In this document: positions 31,613 through 41,825 of the stretch, one piece after another
How positions within the stretch are numbered: the stretch's first letter is position 1
Layout: each line of letters begins with the position of its first letter
Assembly: GCA_025331125.1 (NCBI GenBank)
Contig: JAOALB010000175.1
Coordinates: 37,937 to 101,936 of the forward strand
DNA length: 64,000 nucleotides
Direction: 5' to 3'
From: Mycogone perniciosa
Lineage: Eukaryota; Ascomycota; Sordariomycetes; Hypocreales; Hypocreaceae
Notes under the pieces: model-generated
What the model was told of the DNA's origin: nothing
The model's input: only the letters and a program-made list of their open reading frames with translations
The model's database searches: none
Made by a program: the position numbers and the translations under genes

Positions 31613-31913
31613 TACAGTAGAGGCCGAAATGAGTGTCCGCGATTTGCGTGTTTAGAAACTCTCTGGGCACGGACCAGACTGCTGCCTGCTGTAGCCAGCA
31701 CTACACAATAACGCATATCAGGTTATTCGTTAACATTAGCCTAACAACAGCCATTTGTGGCTTTTTAATGTTGTAACATAAGAACAATTTCGCGCCGTTG
31801 TCATATAGAAGGGAACGGCAAGAAACAGCCGAAAGTCGCTCTAAGCTCTTTATCAATAGATAAGGCTTTAGGTCCATAAGTGCTGTGTTTTTAAGTTGCT
31901 GTTTCTGACTTTT

Positions 31914-32272
31914 TGTCACGACCCGAACATGCGACCCATGCATGTACACGTCACGTGCTGACACACGTGACTTGGACCGACGACCAGATCGCGGTCCCCG
32001 ATTCTTATACCACGGTCCGCGGTCTCAGAGGATCGGCCCACGACTCAAGGACAATCGGTCCTCAGTATATCTCCTTTGTATATAAGACTGGATAAGCCAC
32101 GATTATTTAGTATAGTTACTTAGACAGTCGTTAACAAATTACATTCACCAGAACCGCCTGTTCTACAGAATCGTGACTACGTTACCCTGCTCAGTATTCA
32201 TCCCTGACCTCTCTGTCAACATAAACCCACGAACCTCGGTTTGACTGTTGAGAACTAACCCGGATCGTCACA
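31914..32272. mobile_element. Solo LTR of an LTR retrotransposon (359 bp)
   Basis: Begins TGTCACGACCC and ends GGATCGTCACA, flanked by the 5-bp target duplication CTTTT (31909-31913 and 32273-32277). MITE copies B and D show the empty site with a single CTTTT. A TATA-like GTATATAAGACTGG near 32078 suggests transcription on the plus strand. No internal retrotransposon sequence remains, as expected after LTR-LTR recombination. Confidence 0.93.
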
Positions 32273-32307
32273 CTTTTAAGAATCAGAAAGATCGAAATCT
32301 CAACATA

Positions 32308-32771
32308 TACAGTAGAGTGCGAAATGAGTGTCCGCAATTTGCATATTGAGAAACTCTCTGAGCATGGACCAGGCTGCTGCCTGCTGTAGCCAGCACTACA
32401 CAATAACGCATATCAGGTTATTCGTTAATATTAACCTAACAAAGGCCACTTATGGCTTTTTAATGTTCTATGTTAAGATTTGATCTTTCTCATTCTTAAA
32501 AGCCAGAAACAGTAACTTAACAATATAGCACTTAGGGATCTAAAGTTTTTTCTACTAATAAAGGGATTAGAGCCGCTTTCGGCTGTTTCTTGCTGCTCCC
32601 CTCTATATAGCAAAAGCGAGATGGGTGTTATGTAATACATTAGGTAAAGATTAAGAAAGTACGGTTGGACTGCGCTCACAGAAGTATGGCTACGGAGCTA
32701 AGAGGTATGGTCTGTGCCCAGAAACTTTCCATCTATAGAAATCGCGGACACTCATTTCGCACTCTACTGTA
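32308..32771. mobile_element. MITE copy D (464 bp, complete)
   Basis: Starts TACAGTAGAGTGCGAAATGA and ends ATTTCGCACTCTACTGTA, inverted copies with TA at each edge, inserted in copy C. The interior is AT-rich without an ORF. It serves as the reference copy for reconstructing the split copy A. Confidence 0.9.
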
Positions 32772-33158
32772 TCAGGTAAACATTAAGAAGGCATGTTCAT
32801 AAAAGTATCGGCTACGGAAATCAGAGGCATGGTCTGTGCCCAGAAACTTTCTATACATCCAAAAAGCGGACACTGTATTTGGACTTGAACATCAAAACTA
32901 GCAAGGAAACAACACAGTTTCTAAAAGTCCAAAACTTACCTCTATGTATTAAATGCTTAGAGCGATTTTCGGCGTTTTGTTGTCGTCATCCTCTATAGGT
33001 CACTGTGTTACCCTTATGTAATGAATTCTGATCTCACTTACAGACCTCCTCGCTCCATTGGGTCGGACGAACGTTTTGCCGAAGCCTGGCTCACTAAGCA
33101 ACCACGGACGGACAGCTGCATGTTTGTTTCCCACACCTCTCCAACTAAATTCATCACT

Positions 33159-34326
33159 ATGGCCAGTCCAACCTTCACCCCCACAGACTCCGGCTCTTCA
33201 AGCTCCTGTGAAACTGGTCCCAACGCGAGGACGCCACCGGGGAGAGATAGCGACTTTCTTTTGACTCCACCTGTATCCAATGAGCGACCGTCAACCTTTG
33301 ATTCCGATGTCGACGCAGCAATAGAAGTCTTCCAGACATGTCGAGATCCTGACGCCTCTACTCTGGCAGCGCCGATTCAGCTACAGCAGCGGCAATTCCG
33401 CCAGCTAATGGAAGAGTTGGAACGCGACCCACCGTTGAGTGGATACGTCAAAGATAAAGTGGCGTAGGTTTTCTACGAGATCCATTATCGTACAGGGCTG
33501 ACAACACTGCAGGTTCGACTACGATCCGGAAAGTGGAGTTCTCAACATCCGTATGCCTACCCCAGTCCACGATTTCTTTTCCACATCCCTCGCGGACGAA
33601 ATAGGCAAGCAACTTCGAGACATCGCTGGACGGGGCGGCCCTGCCGGCGAATTCGCAGCCCAGATCGCAAATGGGGGCTCATCGCGTATTCTATTGGCGG
33701 ATGATGTGGAGGCCATTACTCTGTTGCAAAGACAACCGGACGCACAGTTCCAGCATGCGAAAGCCGCATACCCTGGTGTGGTACTGGAGGTCTCATACTC
33801 TCAGGACGGAAAAGACCTAGACAAGCTGGCATGGCAGTATATACAAAAGTCGAATGGGAATATCATAGCCGTGATTGGGGTCGACATCAACTACCGTGGG
33901 AAAGCGTCGGCGGTATCATTATGGCAGGCACATTATTATCGGGAGAACGGTGATGAGGTTGATACTCTTGATGTGAACAGGAAAATCAAGTGTGAGGTAC
34001 GTAATCTTGGACCCATACCCTGGATCTTACTGAGTATCACGAAGTTGTTCCGATCTTCGGACGGCTCCCACGCGAATCAGACACAGAACCTCCAACTGGC
34101 ACTAAGTGACTTCGCTACGGACGAACTTTACAAAGTGCCGGAGTCGGTAATGCTGTCTATAGCATACGGACGCCTTGCAGAACTTCTCGATCGGGCTGAG
34201 CAGTTGCAAAAGGTCAGGGAGCAACCGACAGGTGTTGGGGTCAAGTCGGAAAAAGTCTTCAAGAAACGCAAACGATCATCTAGCCCCCCTGATTGCATCC
34301 TACCCGACGGAGGCTCGGTTTCGTAG
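33159..34326 (+). CDS. PD-(D/E)XK-like (Uma2-like) fungal protein, two exons
   Basis: Exon 1 runs to 33463, the 49-bp intron (GTAGGT...CTGCAG) ends at 33512, and exon 2 is 33513-34326. ATG at 33159 (MASPTFTPTDS) has a good context and gives 372 residues; ATGs at 33021 or 33120 would add up to 46. After a Ser/Pro-rich head comes FDYDPESGVLNIRMPTPVHDFF, SSRILLAD, and then YPGVVLEVSYSQDGKDLDKLAWQYI with IAVIGVDINYRG, strands that fit a restriction-endonuclease-like core. This domain is common in fungal hypotheticals. The Lys/Arg-rich end (KKRKRSS) may be a nuclear signal. Nuclease activity is unproven. Confidence 0.8.
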
Positions 34327-34398
34327 TGGCGAGGAAACAGCTATGAAGAAGGCCGCTGACAAGGACGGGATTTTCCGGCCGAGGAAGAGACCCTAGGA

Positions 34399-34982
34399 CA
34401 TACGGCGGTCTTTGAACGTGATGCCATTTTCATCATAGCCACGCAATTTCGCCACGTCAATTGCAGTTAAGGTTATATTATTTTCGCTTGATTAAGGACA
34501 ATAGGACGGAGTGCCGCGGCAGGATCTCCCCCACGCTGACCCGCGTTTCCACCATGGCTCGCCGACGGAAAAGTCCATTTCGACGGAATTGCGCTTCTCT
34601 TTGAGTCGGCTATGAAGACGTCGAAACGATTTAGAGCTCCATACGGATCAGTCGGCCAAGCCTTGCATAATTGGTTGAAGGACCTCGCTGTCCTAAGACA
34701 GAAGCATACGCCCGGTGAAGAAGACAAGGTGAGCATCCAAAATCTCGAGCAGGCGGTCGACCAAATCGCTGGTCCGTTGATGAGCTGAACGGGATTTTGT
34801 CTGTTGAGTAGGTCCGTAGCAAGCTGGCCGAGATGGAGATCTAAGAGGAATTCTGCCAGGAATATCAACACGGAGGACCGTGCAATGGTCCAGCTCAACG
34901 ATGTCCTCCCCGGGGTACCACGGAAATGCGATCGGAGGCAAAGTTTTTCCGGATAAATGGTGGTTAGTGTGGATGTAATCAC
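34399..34982 (-). pseudogene. Frame-broken coding relic, family unassigned
   Basis: Minus-strand reading gives DLVDRLLEILDAHLVFFTGRM in one frame, then after a shift near 34700 TDPYGALNRFDVFIADSKRS and AIPSKWTFPSASHGG in another. A last piece, VAKLRGYDENGITFKDRR, ends in a stop at 34399. Together these look like one decayed gene. No domain name can be offered. Confidence 0.35.
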
Positions 34983-35220
34983 GACTTGAGCATTGAATGC
35001 AATCGATAGGCTACTGCGGCGGCCCTACGGAACAGTCTACATTGAGACGGTAGGGTAGGCTCATGGGGGAACCCCTGCGACTGGCGGTATTTGTGGGATC
35101 CAAGCTGCTGTACGTATATCGCATTACCGTAGGCTTTGGCGCCGCGCCTGGACGCAATTCATCGCCAGGCGTCGGTCGAGTCGGTTTCTGTTTGACGCGC
35201 TGCTTGCAGAGCATACAATT

Positions 35221-35458
35221 TTACAATTTATTTATTAACGCCCGGCGGCTCTAGCCGAAAGGGCAACTTTAGATAATGTACATATGTGTTTCTCAAGCTT
35301 TGTCATGTATCCTAGAGCTCATATTATCTCCTTTATCTGTTTATGCTTTTCTGCGCTCCTTATTCCTTGTGTTTTCTCGTAGTTAGTAGTTTCATTAGCA
35401 AGCCGGCTTGGAGGCGATTCTACAAGTGTTCAGCGTCCTATCTTCGGCGGCTGAAGCG
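35221..35458 (+). repeat. Repeat family B, copy 2
   Basis: About 238 bp, nearly identical to 7464-7697 through most of its length, for example TAGTTAGTAGTTTCATTAGC and GAGGCGATTCTACAAGTGTT. Confidence 0.75.
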
Positions 35459-35837
35459 TTGCCTGCTGTTCGTCCCACGAGGTGGAGGCAGAGTATACAG
35501 CTAGGAGGGAAATCTGTTTCCTCTTATGCACTGTGTGGAAACTTATAAAGCACGGGCCAGCAGTACTTAGTAGTACCTCCAAGTAATGACAGGTCGGGCC
35601 AAAATGCACAAACACCATCATAATGAGATATCCACTAAGTAGCATTAAGTAAATAGAACAGCCATCCACGTCATGTGATCATACAGTGCGGCGAAGATAG
35701 AAAGTACAGGGTCGCCACCGTCAATTTAAGTTTCTAATAATCTACTAGTCTCAAGAAGGGTAGTAGATAAAGTATATAAGAACTCCCCAAAAGATAAGAG
35801 AAGTAGAGAATTCAAACGAGATATGAATGTTTCTTCT

Positions 35838-35955
35838 TACGCATCTTGCCGAGCTGCAATAGCCCTTCCTGGCCGCCCAGTGAAGTGGCGTCTCGCCGTT
35901 GTCATCCTTCGCGTTGGCATTGGCGTCGGCCTTGAGAAGCTGCCGCCACCGTCGT
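35838..35955 (-). pseudogene. Single ankyrin-repeat fragment
   Basis: The minus strand reads RQLLKADANANAKDDNGETP then LHWAARKGY, an almost canonical ankyrin repeat, in a frame too short for a gene. No neighbouring repeats are readable, so this is a remnant of an ankyrin-repeat gene. Confidence 0.65.
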
Positions 35956-36368
35956 TGCCGTCGCTGTTTTCATTCTGGCTAGGAGTCGCATTTTTCTAGG
36001 CTCTGTATGTGATGTCTCGATGTTGTGAGAAAATGCGCGGCTTCAATGAAGGTTGAGGCTGCGCTGGTTGCAAAGTGGGGTCTAGAGTCCGGGTTTTCTG
36101 AAATATGAAATGAAGTGTGGGGTAGAATACAAGAAGCCGGGGGGCCAAAATATCCCTATTTTCCGCTTGTCAGTCCGCCTCACTGTTCTGTGGAGTCAGG
36201 CAGAGGCTGCCTGCTTCCGTTTTCCCATCCGTCACGGCCGACACCCGCTGCCACTGCCGCGGGTTCTCGCATTGGGAAGCGACGCTTTGGGCGGGGCAGC
36301 TTACAGGGTGCGCAAAGTCATTTGAATCTCGAATCAACACTTGACCTTCAGGATATCAAGACAACAAA

Positions 36369-38424
36369 ATGGCAACTCCGCAGTTCATCTGCGCAAACTG
36401 GAATCCGGACAGCACTAATTGCAAGAACGTCGGCAGATATAGTTGCAAGAACTGTCTTCTCGTGGTGGTAGGTAATGCATGCACAATCCTTTCTCTCTTA
36501 CGCAGCATGGACCTTTTCTGAACGAGCGTCCTTCTAGTACTGCGGCCCGAACTGCCAAAAGTCCCACTGGGTCCTGCACAAAACAGATTGCAAATCGCCT
36601 CTGGGCAAGGAAACATGGAATCCCGACTGGGTTCTGGAGAACCGAAAACCAGCCTTTGTCGGAGGGGGATTGGGGGTGCAGTTTGGAGGGAAGAAATACC
36701 TCTGGGGCAACATTCCCGCCCTTGATGTTCTTCAACTTGGATCAAACGAAGGTGATGATTATGGAGGGCAGTTGCGCCTCTTGTTTGCTGGTGCGTGCTC
36801 GGTTTGATTTGATCTTATTCAGCTCCCAAACTGATGAAGGTTATCACGCTGTAGCTTCAGGTGACCTTCGAAATGTTGCCAAGACCATCGCCCAGCTCCC
36901 TAGCAGCTACAACCAGTCTGTCGACGTTACAATGAACGACCGCGATCTTGATATCGTGGCACGCAACGCTATTATGCTTCTCATTGCCCTCGTCGTCGAC
37001 AACATCGACGAGGCGGTCGACTGCATAATCCACGTCTGGTACTCGGCTCTCATTCGCAAGTCCGACCTTAACATCCTTCAACAACGGATTCGTCCTCTCA
37101 TCGAAAGCGTTTGCGAAAAGATCAAGAACAAAACACCCAGTAGCCTCTTGGGAAAGACCTGGACATTCGGGCAGCGCTCCCTGAGGCTTGTGCTGGAAAA
37201 GTCATCATGGGATAGCCTTTTGTCCTCCATGAACATTCCAGAAGGCTTAGCGGCGGAACGGGCGAACCAAATCCGCATAGCCGTTACCCTTGCTGAATCC
37301 AGGAAGGACTATCGTGATCGACATCTGCTTTTTCAATCTCCTTCCTGTCGAATTGCGAAGAATCGGTTCCGGGAAGACGGACTCCTGCTACCGTTTGGCT
37401 CGACGCCATGACTTTCGAGAACCAAACCCGTGAGTAATAGACGGCACCAAACAGGTAAAAGAAGCGCAGATCTAACAGATTACAGGACCTTCTTCCAGAC
37501 TACCGACACCTGGCCGATACATGACAATGCCGATCCTCTTCATGGATGGTCTTCCAAGGAAGTTGAAGACAGCTCGAGTGGGCCTGCGACTGCTGATATT
37601 TACGGCAAGCTCTTCTACCACGTTCGCGCAGTGCTTCGGTCTTTCATTCTTCGTCTCTCGGGCTTGCAAGTATCTTTTCGATTTTTTCAGGTGGATGCTT
37701 CTGATCTTCCCGATCATCTTGAGAGCGGTTCTTTCAGCCGAATCGAGGTAAGGAGGTATTTGAGGCTAGGTCAAGTCTAGATCTTCCAATCCTCGGTAGA
37801 TGCTAATTCACTTCACATAGGTCTCCAATATTTCGGACGCCGGATATCTTGGAATACATCGCACAATTGGCTTGATGGTGCCATTGCTTCAGGGACCTCT
37901 CATCAACCCACATGCGACTCTCATTACTCTATTCATGAACGCTGTTGACGAGAACATAAGCGACCAAGATAAAATTGCCGACATGACTCCGCATAGCCCA
38001 ACGATGGAACGCCTTCTCAAGTACCTCCCGCCCAAGCGAATGCCAACTAACCCTTCTGATCCCGAAATCATCAAGTTTTTATACGCTCGGGACAATGTTG
38101 CAACCTATGACCACATCTTTGATAGGTAAGTATAGACTAAACGAATTGGCTCCTCCCTCCACGGTCATGTAACTTGATTTTAACTGTACCATAAGGTTCG
38201 TGAAGGCCTTCAAATTCTCTGAAGCAGCGCAGTTCATTGGGGCGGCAATGAAAGAAAAGCACACTGTCATCGAGAAGTGGCCGTTCAGACTGAAGCTCCG
38301 ACCTGGTCAGCCCGGAGCCCAGGAGGAGTTTGACCGGCTGCTGGGTGGAGGGGTGTCAGGAAAGGAGCGCTACGTGGAGTGGAAGAGAATTTGTATGTAT
38401 GAAGACGAGATTGAAGTTAAGTAG
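36369..38424 (+). CDS. MYND finger / DUF4470 protein, six exons, one frameshift
   Basis: Exons 36369-36467, 36538-36790, 36855-37429, 37486-37747, 37821-38125 and 38196-38424; every intron (56-73 bp) has GT...AG ends and correct phase. Residues 8-48 form the MYND zinc finger (CANWNPDSTNCKNVGRYSCK, then NCLLVVYCGPNCQKSHW and HKTDCKSP). The block YLWGNIPALDVLQLGSNEGD followed by LLFAASGDLRNVAKTI is the DUF4470 signature. Near 37403 the frame carries one extra base (TCGACGCC): as read it stops at 37411, but skipping one base restores RHDFREPNP and all later exons, about 573 residues in total. Either a recent inactivating mutation or an assembly error. Protein-protein scaffold role inferred. Confidence 0.82.
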
Positions 38425-39719
38425 TTAGTGAAGGATATATAATGGGAAAGGCGTTCGTGCTGGGAAAGTTGCCATTTTGTTTTTAAGTGCTCACACCTAA
38501 AGATCATCTAGCTATATGCTCTCTCTGAATAGTATCCATATAGTTACTAGGAATTCAGGCAGTTCTTTTAGCGGTACTGCGAAGCCATGGCGCTAGTGGA
38601 AAGATTACATAGATGCCGACTTTTGCACTCCAGTGGTTCTTGCTTCTAAGGTAAGGGTTCTGCCAGAATAACCCGAACCTTGGCTGGCACATGGCCAGAA
38701 CATCCTAGGGTTATCAGTGGGCGCTTGTCGCCTTGAAAATTTAATGTTGATTATGTTCTGGATCAAGTTATGCTTTAAGAGTGCAAGATGTGGTGCATTG
38801 TGATCATGTGTGGATGATAGTGGTAGGTCGAAGAGCCCGCCGTGACTTCACGACGACGTGGCCACCCGCTTTCCCATTTCTGACTTGCTGCTTGAATCCA
38901 GCGCTATGCATGACAAACTATATCCGGCTCTGAAATCGAGGTACTTATTAAAGTACTCTGTGCAAGTAAAAGATAATACGCACTGTCCCCGCATAGTTTG
39001 TGCGTTCGAGATGTCATCAACGCTGCGCTCTTGCCACCGTTCTAACCGTCTAACCTACCAATAAGCTGGCTGCTAGTGATAGCATGGAATTCGCCTCAAA
39101 TGAGTTATATACACGAGGCTGAAGTTCTAGTTTTAGGTTTCTTCTTTAGATATCTCTAGTTCTTCAATATCGAGTTCTTGTAACTTATTTTTCGGCCTGA
39201 TGGGGCCTGGGTAGCTAGAGGACGAACCCCCTGGATGCACCTGCTGTCTGGGTCCTGGTAATGATGATACGGATCGGGCAGTAAAACCTCGCAATATACA
39301 CCCAGTGCATTTTATCCTCCTCAATTTGTCTGCCGATGCTGGCTTGCCAATACCCCTTCCTCTTTCTCGCGCTTCTCATGGTTCTCACTTGGTCCTCTTG
39401 GCCCACCCTTAGCAAAACTATGTCTTTTACAACCTACACTACACTGCACCAGACCCCCTCATTCTGCGTGCTGACTAGCCATTGCACCAAGATTCCTATC
39501 AAAGTGCTTTCTTGCCCGACGTTTATCTTTTGACTTGCAAACACGCCGTTGATGCCGTCAGTCAAATCTCTTGGAAAATGAGAGTTTATATCAAGCATCA
39601 CAAACCTCTCTCCTTGCAGCTAAATCTGTGTAGAACCCGTTCCATAACTCTCTCTCAGCACACTATTAAACCCCATTCCTCTCATGACACTTTGGCTACT
39701 TCTCTTTTCATATTGCATC
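38425..39719. other. Intergenic, no gene confidently recognised
   Basis: A 65-codon ORF at 39336-39533 starts with a hydrophobic signal-like stretch (FLFLALLMVLTWSS), but the rest is not convincing and it is left uncalled. Confidence 0.4.
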
Positions 39720-40750
39720 TAACATTCGAATCTATGGTTTTGGCACAGGCCAATTGGGAAAATGTACGAATTTCGCTTCGTTATATATCGCGACCGGATT
39801 CCATTTCTCACGATCCGAGCCGAGGTATTGCGCATGGTCATCTGCACCAAACTCGGCGGTTAACATGTCATATGACCTGTGTGGCAGAACCATGGCTTGG
39901 TCTTTGTACAGCTTATTGACAATTTCCATGTCGTAATCGTTGCTGCCAGCACTGTTGATCACGGCGATAATACGCTTAAACTCGGGTGTGCTTGGCTGCA
40001 CAAGCATGACCTGGGAGGATAGAGCCAGTAGGCGCGAGGCATCGCTACCGGACATGGTGGTAGAAGGAAAAGGTCGCCCATGAGCTGAAGAATGGTGGCA
40101 TCTGAGTCTAGGGAGAGGACCCGGCTATATTCTGTTTGTTTGGTTGAATGCAAGCAGCTTCGTAAACAAATCGGCCGAAGTAGCTGAATTTACGCAACTG
40201 TTAGCCGGGTTGAATAGTGCCAAGTAACTTGGAAAGAAGGAAGGATATGAACTATACGATCTGAGCCGGATTTATGCTGGACTTGGATCGGCCGCAGGCG
40301 CACTTTATACTCATCACGAGCCTTGATTAGCAAGCGGACATCGTCGGAGTCGCCATCAGATGCATCTGGGGCGGCCATGGTGGACGGATACATCATGACG
40401 CGGCCGGCCCGGCTGCCGAGACGGTTTCGGATTTCGAAGAGCATGACGGAGTTGCATAGGTAGTCGCTGTTGGTTACATATTGCACGTAGGCAAATTTGG
40501 ATCAGTCGATATCACTGGTAATCTCGGGTCCCGACTGTGGATGCCTGGGCAGGCGAGACTATGATGAGATGTATTCCAGCTCATCGCGATGATAGAGCAC
40601 CCCAAGGAGGATAAAGAATATGGTGACGGCTGTGGTGATGGTTGTGGCGAGTCGGAGTCGTCTCGATGACAAATTGTTGACGGGAATCTGGCAGATCTGT
40701 CGTATCCAGACCACACTGAGGGATAGCCATTCTCCCAGTTGGGCTCTCAT
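39720..40750 (-). pseudogene. GT8 glycosyltransferase (GNT1-like) pseudogene
   Basis: Minus-strand gene starting ATG at 40750 with a cytosolic tail and signal anchor (TTITTAVTIFFILLGVLY). Then come YVQYVTNSDYLCNSVMLFE, RVMMYPSTM, an intron near 40250-40200, FTKLLAFNQT, SLDSDATILQLMGDLF (the DxD motif), VAMPRAYW, LSSQVMLVQPS, DYDMEIVNKLYKDQAMVLPH and AKFVHFPNWPVPKP, the order of GNT1-like GT8 enzymes. Lesions: in-frame TAG at 40557-40559, TGA at 40502-40504 and TAG at 39732-39734, each one G-to-A change from TGG; a 4-bp duplication (AACA) near 40140; and a deletion with frameshift near 40045. Formerly a Golgi N-acetylglucosaminyltransferase by family; now dead. Confidence 0.85.
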
Positions 40751-41625
40751 GGCAACGAGTAGGACTTGAAGATGGATGGTGTCGTGTCAGGAGGGAGAGG
40801 GATGAGAGCACGTGTGTCCCCAGCGCTATAAAACCTGTGAGTCGTTTGCCCCATTTCTTCACAACTTGTTCACTCAACCACTTGATCGTCTCCTTCAGTT
40901 GATTTTGTCCCCAACACCCTGCGTCACAACGAACCCGGTTGCGCATAATGCGTACAGCCTCGGTGTTACCATTCGGTTTCGGCATCCAGAATGTCCCTCT
41001 CTTGTCATTTGTCTCACTTTCCTTTGCCAACGGCTTACCGAGGGCTGTGACATGGGCAACCGTGCCAGCGGGGCCGAACGGGTCTTGGAATGCTGTGAAA
41101 GTTTCCATAGGTGGCGATTCGCACTCTCTGGTATTCTTCCCCGACCATGTGTAGCAAACTATCGCTCCCACCTCAAGTTATTGCTCAAAGAATGCCCTGA
41201 CAAGCCACCGCACTGCTGGACCTTATTCGACGGATAAGGCTATAGCAGACAGACTGAATGGGGTGCAGTTCAAATCCGGTCCTCAAGACGTGATGACCGG
41301 AGTTGAAATGAAAGGGAAAATCTGGGCACATACTTCGATACTTGCGATGTGGCCGGCAGGGTGCCGAACTGCTCTCTTGCACTAGTGGGTGGTCAAATGA
41401 TAGGATATCTAAGTGGACAATGGTTCTCCATCTTTGCTGGCTCTCCTTTGGAGCCCTTCTGAAAATCAGTCTTATAGGCAACTGAACGGCCCCCTTATAA
41501 ATGTGACAAACTTTCCTTGGTATTTTTACGAACATGGCACCGTATCCTCTAGTTCTTTTGGCATGCATCATGTCACACAACAGCGATCAATTGGTAGCGG
41601 GCGACGAGCGCAAAGATGGCTCTGG
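40751..41625. other. Region with overlapping unassigned ORFs
   Basis: Long frames on both strands overlap at 40812-41237. A plus-strand frame (40939-41154; GLPRAVTWATVPAGPNGSWN) and a minus-strand frame (41171 downward; FQDPFGPAGTVAHVTALGKP) both look protein-like, and I cannot choose between them. Confidence 0.35.
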
Positions 41626-41756
41626 AATCAAACAATTGAAGAATCTTGTTTTATAACTAAATGAGCGAAATAACCGCTGTTTAAATACAGAGATCGGCGG
41701 CGATAATATATTAGGCCCGACACAAGTTAAGGGATAACTGAAGGGATAACTGAGAC
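41626..41756. repeat. Repeat family D, copy 2
   Basis: Similar to 30282-30394 over about 110 bp, with a local duplication of GGATAACTGA at its right end. Confidence 0.6.
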
Positions 41757-41825
41757 CTGTCGCAACACATCAGCGTCTTCAGCATCACCGATGGCTGGGT
41801 CTCTGAACTTTGTTTCTGTTCTTCA

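Larger units (their letters stand above)
31613..32890 (+). mobile_element. MITE copy C with inverted core and two nested insertions
   Basis: Left terminus TACAGTAGAGGCCGAAATGA at 31613; the right end is decayed (GCGGACACTGTATTTGG) near 32885. The interior between TTTTTAATGTT and GGTAAACATT runs in the opposite direction to that of copies B (reverse complement) and D. It is interrupted by the solo LTR (31914-32272) and by complete MITE D (32308-32771). Confidence 0.75.
34983..36368. other. Intergenic with repeat B copy 2 and an ankyrin scrap
   Basis: Outside the two features listed separately, nothing is recognised. The GC-rich final 250 bp (36120-36368) are presumably the promoter of the MYND gene. 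Confidence 0.4.

Noticed and set aside
39336..39533. 65-codon ORF with signal-like N-terminus
   Set aside because: The hydrophobic start could be chance in T-rich sequence, and the remainder resembles nothing known.
40581..41171. 196-codon minus-strand ORF
   Set aside because: It overlaps the start of the GT8 pseudogene and opposed plus-strand frames; coding potential is ambiguous, so it is described but not called.
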